From Epiperipatus broadwayi (Eukaryota > Onychophora > Udeonychophora > Euonychophora > Peripatidae), in assembly GCA_028023455.1 (NCBI GenBank), contig JAQFVV010000020.1:4697092-4761091 (forward strand): a stretch of 64,000 nucleotides of DNA. The letters are read 5' to 3'. The translations under genes and the position numbers were made by a program. Within the stretch, counting starts at the first letter, position 1. Every line of letters starts with the position of its first letter. Under the pieces are notes generated by a model. It ran no database searches. It saw only the letters and a list, made by a program, of their open reading frames with translations, and was not told the origin of the DNA. Below, piece by piece: positions 32,040-45,173 of this stretch.

Positions 32040-34655
32040 TATTAAGAACACAAATTAAATATAAAGCCAAATCACGATATTCCTTTATTTTTTGAAAAAA
32101 AAAACAAAAAACATTTATTCACAGCATTAATATTTTGACTAAACCCAGCTGGCTATCTTCGGAATTAACTAGAAAAATAAATTATAAAAAACCAGAAAAA
32201 ATTAAAAATGTAGATGATAAATAATAAATAAATTCAAAACATTATTATCCATTCAAATGATTTTTATCATCTTAATTTTCATTTTTCAAACTTCCATCGA
32301 AATTCTTTTTGTAGTTCTGAAAATGACAGAAAAGGTTCACCCAAAACATTAATTATTGTTGTAAATAAATTTTCCTATTCAAATAAATATAATTATGGTG
32401 GTTTGTTTTTATATTTATAGTTCATGATTACTTGCAAATGGAAAAATATAATAATAGATTTTACTGGTGAAAATCAGGTTGCATTCTTATTTTAGCTAGG
32501 GAGTAAAACATTATTATAAATTGATTATAAACAACTATAAACTTCAGCCACTCCTCTCCCCAAAGAAGTAAGATAAATTAAAAGTAACTATTTTATAGCA
32601 GCCTATATTCAAGTATAAAATGTAAGGCAAAGGAATGTGAATATAAGCTAACAATGTGTTGCTGGACTTATAGATTATGAAAAAGGCATTTGATTCTCTG
32701 TATATTTTTAATGTGATAAGGTTTTAGCACATTAATATATAAACATAAAATGTGAGAAATTATATTTATCATGATACTAAAATAGTGATCATAATAAGGA
32801 TCTATAGCAGAGTCATTTTTGTCTTCAAAATTTTTTATAGTTCTTAAACATAAAATATTTTGACATTTAAAGTAAACATGGAGTATATTGTACCGGGTTG
32901 AATCACTGAAGCCATTTACTTATATGTATATATAAGTTTTGGCAGGTTTCAAACTCCTTCCTAATACATTTATAATCTTATAAATGTTACATGAACGAAC
33001 CGGCACGTTCGAGCAAAATGGGAGATCTTATTGATAGCTTTAACTATCAACAATGGCCCACTTCAGCTGCTAGATTCAAACCCCTACTATCCAAATACTT
33101 TATTTGTTTCGAGGTAAGCCTCAGGGTGCCAGCTAGACTAATAACTAACGTATTCGGGCAGTAGGCTCATAATCCAGCGCTCGAAACATTCCCTAAAACT
33201 AGCTCAGTCTAATTTTAATTCAATAACAAAATTATACAAAATTAGTGGTGGAAAGGATTAATAAAAGGTTGGTAAAAATAATTGACCGACAAATAAAGTT
33301 TAAGTTTAAAGACATTTTATTTTAATTAACATTAATTAAGTTTAAAGATAATTTATTACCCAATATTAATTGACTAAATTTAAACATCTTTATAAATCTA
33401 ATTTAACACACACACATTTTTTTTTTTAAGTAACATATTATAACATATCTGGTAAAAAGCATAAATAATATGTGACATCGTTAAATTATCTCACATTCAC
33501 ACACACGCACATCAATAGTTCATTTTATGCATGCTTAAGAGTTCAAATTACTTTACTCGGTAGGATTGATGAATTACAGCGGTGGCTACTACGTATAAAT
33601 GATAATAAATAAATGTTTACCTAGGATTTTTGGAACGGGGATATTGCTTATTGTTGGCTGCTTCTGATGGAGTATATCTAACCGGTTAGATTTGGATGTT
33701 TCTTGAAGAGATTTTATGCGAATCCATTGGCTTTATTCTTGAAGACAGTTGAACATTTGACGGAGGATTTCTGAGTTGTTATGCAGACATTATTTCACAG
33801 GCAGGTTTTGATGAACTTGTTGGACTAAAAAGGCTGAAGCACAAGCGTATATTTCCAAAAGCTTCTCAACAATGCATTTTTGTTTATGTATACATAATAG
33901 AAATTGCACTGTTGTCTGAACTGAAACAAGACTGTCACTGCAAACTAGATTGAAAAACTGAACTTCGATAAAAATCTGGCTATTTATGTATCTGAATTGT
34001 TTTCATTTTAATATCCTCCCAATAGGTGCAATAGGTGTTGTCGAAATTCCATTAGTAATTAATCCTATGACAACGTGTTTTTGACGATTGTTTAATTAGT
34101 AGTAGCTTTCATAAACATATTGTTTTTATATCTTTAATTAGTAGCCCACTGCTGGTGTGGTTTTTTTAAATCTTTATTTAACTTAATAGCCATCACTGTG
34201 TTTTCCAAATGTAATTTCTTTTTTAACTTTCATTTACATATATTTTCCTTTTTTAATATTATTCTAACACGCATATATTTATTTACACTCGCACGCACAT
34301 ATATAATTTATTATAATAAGCTTGAATGAAAAGAGATTTATATTTTTTTTTAAATTACTTATTTATAGGAATACTAATTTAGAAAAACTTTACTTTCTTT
34401 TATAACACTTTTAGTTTGACTTTAAGAAAAACCCCTTCCCACTTTTAATCTTTTATTTCAAACTCTTTTACAAAAGATTTTTTTTTATTTTAATAATTTT
34501 TTTAGACAAAATTATTTTATATACATGTGCCAAATTGGCCTTGGCACAATATATTATTATGATGATTACTTATGACATCAGGATTTTATAACTGTTATGA
34601 TTATTTTTTCTAATAATATGACAGTTGTAAAAGCATTACTGGAATAACTAGATAA
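32040..34655. other. Unassigned non-coding DNA with a less AT-rich block
   Basis: Mostly AT-rich. Between 32.99 and 33.19 kb and again 33.56-33.97 kb the sequence is clearly richer in G+C and CG dinucleotides. On the plus strand 33.62 kb has an acceptor-like TGTTTACCTAG. No frame with known motifs was found. These could be untranslated exons or an unrecognised repeat. Confidence 0.35.
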
Positions 34656-34660
34656 ATTTG

Positions 34661-34765
34661 TCAAGCATTGGTGGTCAAGAGGTCAGCGACAACTGCTTTA
34701 CAAGCAGTTGTCCCGGGTTAGAGGGTTCGCTTCCCGGCTGATGCTATGACACATGAGAAAAAAAA
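34661..34765 (+). mobile_element. tRNA-derived SINE
   Basis: Plus-strand copy: TCAAGCATTGGTGGTCAAGA head, anticodon-like loop CTTTACAA, B-box-like GGGTTCGCTTCCC, tail GATGCTATGACACATGAG and poly-A. Confidence 0.8.
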
Positions 34766-34984
34766 TATGAGTATTGAAACATCTAAGTTATGTTCATAAG
34801 TTTATTTAAAAAGGAAACTAATGATCTGATAACATTAATAATTATAAATATCTTGATCAAATAAAATGGATAAAATCAATCCTAAAATTAACTTTTCAAA
34901 TGAAACGAATAAATACTAAAAAAAAAAAAAAGCCTTTGCAGAATGAGCATATAATTATATTTACTTATGAATACAAATTTCTCA

Positions 34985-35640
34985 AAATATGAAAATAAAG
35001 ATTAATTATGATGAGTTAAAAGAAGTTAATAGTTACAAATACCTTGGTCAGATTATTAATACAGATGGAAACATAATGGATGAAATTAATCATAGAATTA
35101 AACTTGGTTGGAGTGCTTTTGGTAAAAATAACTTGATACTAAAAAGAAATATGCCTATGTGTTTGAAAGGAAAGGTTTTTAATAAATGTGTTTTACCAGT
35201 TCTTACTTATGGATCTGAGACTTGGACACTTAATAGAAGAGCAATACAGAGACTTCAGACCACTCAAAGAAGTATGAAAAGATGCATGTTGGGAGTAACG
35301 AGAAGAGATCGCAAACGCAATATATGGGTAAAAGAACAAACAGGTGTTACTGACCTCATTAAAAAAATTAAAAGACTGAAGTGGAGTTGGGCTGGGACAT
35401 ATTGCTAGAAGATATGGTAATAGATGGACAGTTGAAATCTGAAACTGGATTCCAAGAAATTTAAAAGACCCAGAAAGAGACCACATGTGAGATGGATGAA
35501 ATAAGAAAGTATGCAGGGGTGATGTGGAAAAAAGAAGCTAACAATCGGAGAAGATGGATTGAACTTGGAGAAACCGTCATCCTGCAGTGGATTGATAATG
35601 GTTGATAATGATGACATGGCCTAGATAATTAATAGAAAAG
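34985..35640 (+). pseudogene. RTE-type LINE 3' part (RT thumb and C-terminus)
   Basis: The 139-residue frame at 34989-35408 reads S-Y-K-Y-L-G-Q-I-I, then C-V-L-P-V-L-T-Y-G-S-E-T-W-T-L, signatures of the region after the RT palm in RTE elements. It continues in other frames (G-H-I-A-R-R, R-R-R-W-I-E-L-G-E) to about 35590, then ends in a GATAATGGTTGATAATGATGA tail. The copy is 5'-truncated with a frameshift near 35400. The endonuclease and RT active site are missing. It is nearly identical over the shared part to the copy at 57.2-57.6 kb, so both derive from a fairly recent burst. Confidence 0.8.
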
Positions 35641-35644
35641 CAAA

Positions 35645-37005
35645 ATATATATTAATGATGATATAATAAAGAGTTATATGTTATAATTATCAAAAATGAA
35701 ATCAAAATGGCATTGTTGGTACCAGCAGAAAAAATAAGATATTGAAGTAAAGCTGAGCTAGACATGTTGCTTGAAGAGATAACAATTGATGGACAAAAAT
35801 GAATTCCCAAATTGGCTCTCATAACATTTTCAGAGACACAGAAAAAGATAGATCACTTGATAACTAAATGGATACCGAAATTTATTAGATCGTATATAAT
35901 AAAAAAGCTATAAATTGAAAGTCCTCCCTTTAAAAAAAAACATCACTCAGAGAACTAACATAAAAATTATTTCAACTTTGTGGTTTTCTCTCAAATAGGA
36001 TGTCTGTGCATGAATGTTTTCGCATAAACTAAAATGTGACAACTAAAACGGTTTAAAAATAAAATATCCTAAAAAGAAAACAATTTATATTTTAGTATAA
36101 GCTTCAGAAAAATATACCGAATGTTTAGATTATAACTATTGGCATCGCTGTTTTGACTGCGAAATTTTGTTTAGAAAACTGTTCCTCTTATGTTTTATTT
36201 TTGAATTATTGTAGTTATTATTATAATTACCAATGACAGAGTTTTATATATTTTGAATGTCTATATATAATTTGAAAATTGTTTCACAAATAATAGTTAA
36301 AGGTTATTCCCCTCTTTAATTGCTTTATTTTTATTTTAAAGGAAATTAAATGTAAAAAATAATTAGCTTTTGACTAACTAACTAACTAACTATGTGGTCA
36401 TAAAATAAACATTAATTTTATATATTGATTTAGATAGTTATAGAAAATTTATAATTGCAGTATTTTCTTTCTTTCTGACAATGGCGTAAGTAACCATAAA
36501 TAAAAACAGTATGAATTCGACATCTAATTTTTCTTGAAAATAAATTACTTTGTTAATGAAGTAAAATTAAAAAGTTGTTGCCTTTTTCTTCTATATTTTA
36601 TATACACATATATAATATTGGTTTTTCCTTCATTTGTATTTATGATTCAAATTTGCATATATTCACTAAAAGTGCACCCAGAAAGAACTTAATTGCGCAG
36701 AAGCAGTCGAACAAACGTATGCAAATTTAAAAAAATATAAGTAATCTAATAATGATCAGATTTATTCACTCCAAAGAATCAAATGCTCATGCATTATGAA
36801 CACTTGATCATCCATATAATTATATAGTTAATTAATTGCTTTGAAGTCAGTAATATTTAGGCAATCAAGTGGCAGTTGAACATAAGATGTCCATTACATT
36901 TGTTTTACTTAACTGAGAGAATCAATTCTAAACTTTTAGCTTGTGATTTCAGCATTCTACCATTCCATAAAATTCAAGAGAACTACCATCTTTGTTAATA
37001 AAATA
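35645..37005. other. AT-rich sequence, nothing recognised
   Basis: No gene; a small (CTAA)n run lies near 36376-36391. Confidence 0.4.
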
Positions 37006-37010
37006 TCCAC

Positions 37011-37346
37011 AAAGTTCCTATTTGGTGAAAATTTAATCACATTTTTTAATGTTCGGTACATTGCCTCATTCACATTGTTCATAAATTAACTTTATTCTTT
37101 AACTAAGAATAGCTTAGTATCTATTTATCAACCAAGATTGAATGCTGGTAGAGACTTTTTTGAATTAAAATAGCAAACAAAGTTCCTATTTGGTGAAAAT
37201 TTAATCACATTTTTTAATGTTCGGTACATTGCCTCATTCACATTGTTCATAAATTAACTTTATTCTTTAACTAAGAATAGCTTAGTATCTATTTATCAAC
37301 CAAGATTGAATGCTGGTAGAGACTTTTTTGAATTAAAATAGCAAAC
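37011..37346. repeat. Perfect 168-bp tandem duplication
   Basis: 37011-37178 and 37179-37346 read identically base for base by my comparison. The unit is ordinary AT-rich DNA without an ORF. The identity means a very recent duplication or an assembly artefact. Confidence 0.9.
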
Positions 37347-37349
37347 AAA

Positions 37350-37940
37350 ATGATCTGGAAGATAATTGATCATAATGTATGATATAATTAATTGTCTTGA
37401 TAGACTATCTTAAAAAATTTTTTTGACCATACTTAAAAAAAAAATCTGATGCCTCTATTACAAATTTGAGCTCAAGTAATAGACATACATTCAATCACTA
37501 TTATTCATGAAACTTTTTAAGAACCATCACATATAATTAATCCCTTATAAAATATAAAGTTTTCAATACACTATTTGAAAGCTCACCATAGCTATGTGGA
37601 GTATTTTCATGTACGTAAAACATAAAAAGAACCTTTTAAATAGCTTACTGCTTGGCAAAAATGTCTTCAGATACTTGCATTAAAAAATGGTGAATAAAAA
37701 GACATAATATTAGACAACTTCCAGATAATGAGTTTTTAAGACTTTCCTTCTTTATTTTATATTGCAGCTAATGTCAGGTAGTATCTATTTACCAACCAAT
37801 AGCTAGATGGGGTGATTACGAACAAAGTCCATGAAAAAAATTAAATTACCTAGAAAAGATTGAGTAATTAGAAAATTTTTCTAAAAATATGCTAACCTCT
37901 ACATAGGATTACCATTTCTTATGCTTGCTTGTAATTATTA
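37350..37940. other. AT-rich sequence, nothing recognised
   Basis: No gene seen. Confidence 0.35.
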
Positions 37941-37944
37941 TTAA

Positions 37945-38240
37945 AACATGGCAAGCCAGAGTAATCAATGGCTGCCAGAAGGATTGAGCATAAAATCCCC
38001 ATCTAGTGCTACTCATCCAATATCCTCAGACTAGTTTCTGGTTTGTGGCCTTTGTCAGATCTAGGTGCAGTGATCTCAGATCCAAGGCTCTTCACTGATG
38101 AAGGCCACAATCCAGAAACTAGTCTGGGGATATTAGATGAGTAGGCACTAGATGGGGATTTTATGCACAAGCCTTCTGGTATCCATCGATTATTCTGGCT
38201 TGCACATGAGTGGCAATACTGTATGGAGAGTTTTGTTTGT
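37945..38240. repeat. HHR-B inverted pair
   Basis: A minus-sense partial unit (about 37945-38057) abuts a plus-sense unit (about 38058-38240). The left half keeps the core from CUGACAA onward but lacks its 5' stem I, since the join falls just there. The right half has a complete ribozyme. The junction shows a template jump within the ribozyme region. Confidence 0.8.
38080..38138 (+). ncRNA. Type I hammerhead ribozyme (family B)
   Basis: CUGAUGA (38095-38101), a GGCC-containing stem II with one mismatch, GAAA (38115-38118), GUC triplet (38122-38124) with predicted cut after 38124. Inner stem I CUUCA with UGGGG pairs at all five positions through two wobbles. Outer AUCCAA with UUAGAU has one mismatch. 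Confidence 0.8.
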
Positions 38241-38244
38241 TTCT

Positions 38245-39155
38245 CTATGTAGGACCAAAATTATTAAAAATAATCCATGAAATAAATTCAAAATTTAATA
38301 TAGTTAAATATTTATTAAGATCATCATCACATCAAGAATTAAATGAAAAATATAGAATAATATCTACATATGCCATTGAAGAAGCAATTTACAATTTTTC
38401 ATTTGAATTATAAAAAATACAGCTCACTACAAGTGTATACACTGGGGCAGAAAACGTTTGGATTAAAACACTAATTTTATCACACGAGTTCACATGTACC
38501 AAACTACTTTTTGACTCATATGCCATTTTTGTATAAAATACATTATGTTATGGATAAATAATATTTATCTTCTTTTTTCTTCATAGTATAATAATATATT
38601 ACAGAAAAAAATTAAAGTTTAATTTTATTTACGTTAATGAGATTTTGGGTTTGTTTTGTAAATGAAGCAATAGAAAATTTGTCAAATTAAAATCAGTTAT
38701 TCAAAACCTCATTCTGTTTTGTTTTTATCAATTTCATAATGAAAATAATTTTCATAAAGAACAAAACTAAGATTTGTGGAAGATGAACATTTATAAAGTA
38801 AAAATTAAAAACTAGTATGGTTTTAATCTGGCCTGGAAAATGAGAACAGTGTACCTTCAGAATGAACTGCTGAATAATTTTTTTTCTAGTTTCAGTTATT
38901 GATTTTAAATTTTGCTTATAAGCTTTTTCTTCCCGAGTACTAACACAAATTAGTTTGCTTTATAAGAATTGTGCTTAACTTTTATTATTATGCAAAGTGC
39001 CACATATCTCTCAATGAATCTTGTTTGATACGTGCAACAAAGGCTGACCACCCCTAGTTAACTCTATTTGATTTTTACTCAATCACTTGATATATGCATA
39101 CTTATTATTCTAATATTGATTTATTATTGATCGCAAACAAAATATTCAAAAATTA
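38245..39155. other. AT-rich sequence, nothing recognised
   Basis: No supported gene. Confidence 0.35.
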
Positions 39156-39160
39156 TTCAA

Positions 39161-39246
39161 CTTTTTTTTTTCATATATCAAATGCATTGACCAGGAAGTG
39201 AACCCCAGCCAGCTGCTTGGAAGTAGCTATGCTAACCACTAGACCA
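39161..39246 (-). mobile_element. tRNA-Gly-type SINE, truncated
   Basis: Minus-strand copy related to 31454-31549 (CTTCCAAGCAGCTGGC, GGTTCACTTCCTGG, CATTTGATATATG, poly-A). It lacks the first bases of the head and has a 1-nt loss in the anticodon stem. Confidence 0.75.
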
Positions 39247-39364
39247 TTTTTCATAATAATTTTGTTATTTATTAATATACCATTTATATATTTATAAATA
39301 TTTTATTATTAATAATATTATCTTTTCAAAAGTGTAAGTTTAAGTAAGCACAAATGCAAGATTC

Positions 39365-39491
<127 letters not shown>

Positions 39492-39768
39492 TGTTTTAAA
39501 GGTAACTATTCAAAAACAAGTGGTTACATGGGTTGTTGATTATACATAGTGTTATACATAGGTTTACACAGTTATTACATTACAGTCTGTATATTTTATT
39601 AGAATCTCTTTGCACTTAAAAATTGACTTTTTAGAACTTAGATAATGGCTTTCACAATGTTTTTGATTTTTTTACACTTTATGAAATATTTATTGTCCAA
39701 GTTTATGTACAATATAAATCAATGATTATGGTTTCAGTAATTTTTTCATGTTCTTGCAACACTGAATT

Positions 39769-42700
39769 TCATGTTTGCCTTTGTCCTTTTTTATTATATC
39801 CTTTATTATAAATTGGCCTGAATTTTAAAAAGAGACCACGTTGCTGCAAAAATATTAGGTGGTGCAATAATGCTGTCTCTTTTATTTTTTGCAATTTGTT
39901 TCTATAGGTGTTAGGGTGCCTTCTCATGTTGTTGCCCAGTGTAAAAGTGCATCTGGTACACCAGAATGCATATAGGCTGAAAGTGGCTGCCCTTAAGGTG
40001 AGTATTCCATTATTTTTGAATGTTTGTAGAATCTCATTTATAGTGGTTCCATTTTCCCAATATCCACCAACCATCATTTGTCTTACTTTTTCAAGTCCTG
40101 AACAATTATGTATGAAATGGTCCAGTGTTTCCTCATCCCGGTGACACAGCACACACAAGGGATCTATATTTATATAGAATCTTCTGTATCTAATAAAATG
40201 ACTTGTAGGTAGTGCTTTCAAATTGACTTTGATTATGAAACCGTAAAATTTTGGTTCCAGGTACCATTTTCTAAATTTTTTAAGTAATTGGCTGTTATCA
40301 ATTCCCAATACAGATATTTGGGTAGTCTCAGATTGTTTTTGTGTTAGGAAATCATGTATTTGCCAATATGTATATTTTATTGGACTTTTCAGTGTTACTT
40401 TGTTTTTGATGCTCTCAATGCTTTCAAGCAATGTAAAGATATAATTGTTTGTAGGTGGTGGACCATCTGTGGGTGTGATCTTCAATATTGGTTCAATATC
40501 TGAAAATCTTTTGACTATGTCTAAAACACTAATATTGAGTGAAGTCCCAGACCATTCCTTTTTGTTGGTTGGTTAAGTTGCTTTATTGAAATGGCAACTA
40601 CTTTCCTGTTCTATAGTAGTTTGCTACAAAATGAATTAATTGAGGCCATAAACGGTTTTGTGAAACTGATTATTGGTAAATAGTAGCTTATTTTTGACAT
40701 TATGAGTTGATTGAATAATGATATTTTTGTGTATATTGATAGATATGATCTGGATAATGATTCTGTGATTCTTTCTGCATCCACTTTGAGTTTGTTTTGT
40801 ATTGTTGTCCTCATTTGATTCATTCCCAGATAAAATGGAAAACCTAGAAAACTGCTGGGCTTTCCTTGATAAATTTGTTTGTTTACTTTCCCTGTAAAAA
40901 TTGTCCAAGCAGCTGACTTATTGATATTGATTTTAAGTTTGAATTTTTTTGTATATTCTTCTATGATGTTTTGTAGTTCTTGTAGTTGCTTTTTTGTTAA
41001 GAATATTGTGATATCATCCAGATAAGCTATACAAGGAATGTATCTTTTTGTATTTGGTATTAACACTCCCTGTATTTTTTTTTCAATTTCTTCTAATAAG
41101 GGGTTTATGTAGAAGGTGAACAGTAGTGTACTCAGTGGTGACCCTTGTGGTATTGATTGAGTGGGATAGAATGATGATCATGTTCTTCCGTTAAGTGTGA
41201 TATGTACTTCTCTGTTTAAAAAGTAGGTTGGCTATTGCATATAATATTGATCGTGGTATTTGTATTTCCTTTAGTTGATTTAGAAAGATTTTTATTGTTA
41301 CAGAGTCGAAAGCACTTTCAAAATCTAATTGTACTGCAATTGGAGCATATTTCTTCTTCTTAATTACTGAGTTAATTATAGTTTTAAAGAGTAGTGCTGT
41401 CTGATCTGTGGAAGAGCCTTTCTTTGCATACTGATGTTGTGATATTTTTGTCAGTATAAATGGTTCAATTTTCATCTTTATTACTTTTTCTAGCAGTTTA
41501 ATTCCTAAAGGCTCCATTGAGATGGGTCTTAAGTTGGTGATCTTGGTAATAGGTTCTTGTTTTTTCATAAATGGTACCATTGATATGTTGTATAATCCCT
41601 GTATGCTATAAATTTTTTGTGATATTTGATTTGCCAATTGACACAGGTATGTGTTTGTAATTTGGCTAAGATGTGCAAGTACAAACTGTGGAATGCCTGG
41701 AGGTCCTGGATGACATGTGAGTGGGATTTATTCTAACACTACCTTAAAATCCTCAATTTTAAATGGCATCTCATCTTCAGTTGTTCCAAAATAATCTTCT
41801 TTGGGTGTGAATTGTACATGCTTAGTTAGCTTTGTTTTGAAATAGTTATATATACGTGCAATCATGTTAAATCCTGCTGTAATCTTATTTTCCGATTCCA
41901 GTGCCATGGGAACTTTATTTATGGATGGGTACCCCAAAGCCCACCTAATATATCTGCATGTCCATGTGTGTGGCTGTGCTAGGCAAATTTTTTTCTTTTT
42001 TATGCTTAGATATTGTTTTAATTTATTGCAAGTCTGTTTATAGAGCTGGGTGCGTTTAATTATGTTTGTTTGATTTTGTTGAACCAGTTTAGACAGACTG
42101 ATTCTTTTGTATATTTCATCTGCTAATGTAATTAGCCTGGAGGGATGAATTGCTTTTTGTGTGATATGGTTTATATTAAATGAAAGGGTGTTAGTGTAAG
42201 CTATGTATCTGGATATCGGGTCTAATTCAAGCTGATTTATTTTATTTATCATTATATAAATTTCTGAAAAAAGTGACTCCGTAGTATTGTCTGGTAGTAG
42301 GATCCTGATCGTTTTTTGCAAATTAATTATTGTGCTGCAGTGTGTTTATGTTTAGCGTTATTATCTCGCTGCATGGTCTGAAAATGGGGTTGGGGAAAGT
42401 GATATTTCTATTGAATGATGCAGCATTGGGAAAAAAAAAAACATTAGATCTATTAAAGTTCCGTGTCTATTGTTATAAAAGGATATCGAGTTAGTTGGTA
42501 GAAAATCTTCTCCACTCATGAGTGGAAATGTTAATTGGTGTATCCATTTCGTAATAAATTTCTTATAACTTATGTTGAAATCTCCCGTAAGAATAGTTGG
42601 GTAGGGATTGTTTGAGAGGATTGAGTTAATTGTTGTTATTATTCTGTTAATTACAGTTGGCCCTGGTGGTATATATACAAAAATAATATTTATTGAGAAG

Positions 42701-42974
42701 TTTTTATTATTGAATGTGGTTATTAATAGATTCGCGTCTATGTATATTATTTTAAACGTTGTAAAGGGACTTCTTCTGTTCCACCTCTAGAGCATGCGCA
42801 GAAACCCATTTTACTCATAAGTTGTGCTGGATTTATCTGCGATCCATTATAGATTTTCGTTTTTACGAGTCCTAATATGGTAGGTTGGAGTTGTTGTATC
42901 CAGTGATTGATTTCTTGTATTTTTTTTTTCGAGTTTAATCCCCGAACATTTATTGCGCCTATCTTAATTTTCAT
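39769..42974 (-). pseudogene. LINE ORF2: AP endonuclease and reverse transcriptase, broken
   Basis: Starts M-K-I-K-I-G-A-I-N-V-R-G-L-N, the endonuclease opening. G-D-F-N lies near 42575 and S-D-H-A near 42378, giving catalytic residues of the AP-endonuclease. The RT block at 41637-41191 has N-L-R-P-I-S and Q-L-D-F-E-S-A-F-D; the next at 41066-40611 has the active-site box A-Y-L-D-D. The C-terminus (40485-39769) has a zinc-knuckle C-x2-C-x8-H-x4-C (C-V-L-C...H-F-I-H-N-C). At least six frame breaks separate these, and the middle of the endonuclease is damaged near 42750. Not functional. Confidence 0.85.
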
Positions 42975-43019
42975 TGAGTTTAACTTATAATGCGAGGGAG
43001 ATTTAAATTGGACCATGGT

Positions 43020-44481
43020 TTATTCTGCCGTTTTTGTTTGCATGTTTTTTTCCTGTGGTGATTCTGTTTGTGTTTGGATACGTGTGCTATAGTGTGGTGT
43101 TTTTTTTAATTTTTTTTCTTCTGGTGTGGTTAGTTCTATTTCCATCTCTTCTGCTGTGGTTTCTTCCGTTAAATTAATCTGACTATCTTCTTCCTCGTTC
43201 ATTTTAATTTTCTTACTTTCTCTTGTTTTTTTTTTGTTTTATGCGTTTTTCTTCCTGCTTTCAGTTGATGTACTTTCTAGCATTGGATAGTACTGTTATT
43301 CTATCCATGATTTCTGTGGTCATTTTATTTATTATTATGCTTTCTGATTGCTCATCATTTTCATTCATTTTTCTTTTAAGCTCTTTTGGTAGGTTCTCGT
43401 TTTCTTTTTCCTCCATTCTATTTAAATTGGGCGGGTTTTCACTGCTTTGATTTTCTTTATTTGTTTTAATTTCTCTTGTTATAGTGTTTACTGGATTGCT
43501 AATTCTTTCATTTCTATTAGATATGTTGTTTACCTGGTTGCTTTGTAGTGTAGGGTAGTTTAACTCGTCTAGTTGGTTATTTGTGTCTTCGCTTTCTGTA
43601 ACATATCCTGAGTTTTTTGATGTATTGTTGTTTTTATTTTGCTGTGTTTGTTCATTGCATTCCATTGCAATATGTCCTCTTCTTCCACAATGGAAGCAAC
43701 CTGGCTTAAGCCCTCTGACGTAAATATATAGTGTAGCTTCTTCATCGGTTATGTGTGTGGGGATATTCTCCGGATACTTGTTTATTCAATTTAATTTTGA
43801 ATTCAAAGCTATTTGTTAGTACGGGAATTGCTGCTTTTTTAATGTATTTTTGCTGGAAGAAAACGACTTTTCTGAAAGGATTCATCATTTTTTGAAAATC
43901 TTCCATGTTGTAGCCAAAATACGTATTTTTTAAAATTCCAGAGATATTTTTATACTTATTCTCATCGACTGTTATTAGTGCGAAATTACTTAGCATCTTA
44001 CTTCGATTTCTAAATTGTTCTCTTTGCGCATTTTCGTAGAACTGGACCGCCACATATCTGCTATTTGGATGGTCGCCTAAGCATTGTACCGATTCAAGCA
44101 TATTTTCATGAAGTGTTTCTATTAGAAGGGATTTGGGGAAACTGTATAGTGTGCAAAGACTATCTGTTACAGCCGAGTACTATTGATTTATCGGTGAAGA
44201 AACGTTTAAACATCAGGAAAAGTGATCGAGGTATTGTTTTGTTGAATTTCTCTCCAATTTGTTCCAGCATTTCATCTGTCCATTCAATATGAGAGGGGGG
44301 GATCATTTTTATTTTGATCCATAAGATTCATGTTTTCCAAATCATCTGCTGTTGTTTTCCTGAACCTAGGACCTTTTGCCGGGCTTACGTAATCTTCGGC
44401 TTTTTTTGCTACAGAAGCATATGACTTTCTTGTGCCCTGCGATGGACCACCCACCAGGTTAATAGATTGCGCGGTCGCCAT
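43020..44481 (-). pseudogene. LINE ORF1: CCHC nucleic-acid-binding protein, broken
   Basis: Begins M-A-T-A-Q-S like copy 2. Middle part 44101-43742 aligns with residues about 139-255 of the intact ORF1 (H-P-N-S-R-Y, N-P-F). A CCHC knuckle C-F-H-C-G-R-R-G-H-I-A-M-E-C lies at about 43700-43660. A long polar Asn/Glu-rich tail follows, ending near 43020. Several frameshifts. The role by analogy is RNA binding in the retrotransposition particle. Confidence 0.8.
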
Positions 44482-44883
44482 TTTAAGTTTTTCAATTATT
44501 TTTCAAAGGTATGTTTCAAACACTAATATATATAACCAATACAATTCAGTTAGCCGCAAAATTATTGAGTTTTGTAGATTTGATTTTTTATCTACTCTTA
44601 TTAAAAAATTAAATTTGCCTGAGATTTTGGCATTAGTTATTAGATCCACTAGCTTTTAACTATGCGTTTGTCTATTAGCATTAGGTACGGATTTTCGATA
44701 AAAAACTCTCTGGATTTCTCTGTCCTTTTTTACTCTTTTTCAATCAAAATAAATATTTGAGTGTTTTAAATTGTTTTATTGGACATTTTTATTAGTTATT
44801 AGCAAATAAATTGCCTTTTATTAACAAAAAAACTAAGAGGTTCTTTGCTTACCTGCTACTAGGTTTGTATCCAGGTGGCGCTC

Positions 44884-44923
44884 TATTATTATTATTATTA
44901 TGATGATGATGATGATGATGATG
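44884..44923. repeat. Microsatellite junction (ATT)n(ATG)n between two LINEs
   Basis: Forty bases of trinucleotide repeat form at once the 3' tail of LINE copy 2 and the 5' flank of LINE copy 1 (both minus strand). Nothing else lies between the elements. Confidence 0.9.
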
Positions 44924-45173
44924 TTTCAAAGCAAAACTTTATTGAGTCTAAAAAGTTACAGAGTCACATATAGTAATATATTGATTTGTTACAAATGAAA
45001 AACAAATTACAACTTTCAGTATATAAGTCTTTATCTTTTCTGCATACTTTTTTTTTTCTTCTTGTTTTTAAATTTGGTCTTCTATTTAGTTCAGTTTGTG
45101 CTTGCATCTTTTTGAAGTTGGAAAAAATGCTGATGTTGAAAATGTCATCATCTATCTTATTGGCCTTTATATT

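Noticed and set aside
32990-33200. Possible further hammerhead on the minus strand (CUGAGG...CCUCGAAAC with a CAAAUA/UAUUUG hairpin)
   Set aside because: The core does not fit CUGANGA, and the base after the stem III-like helix is not the required U. Too many departures to call.
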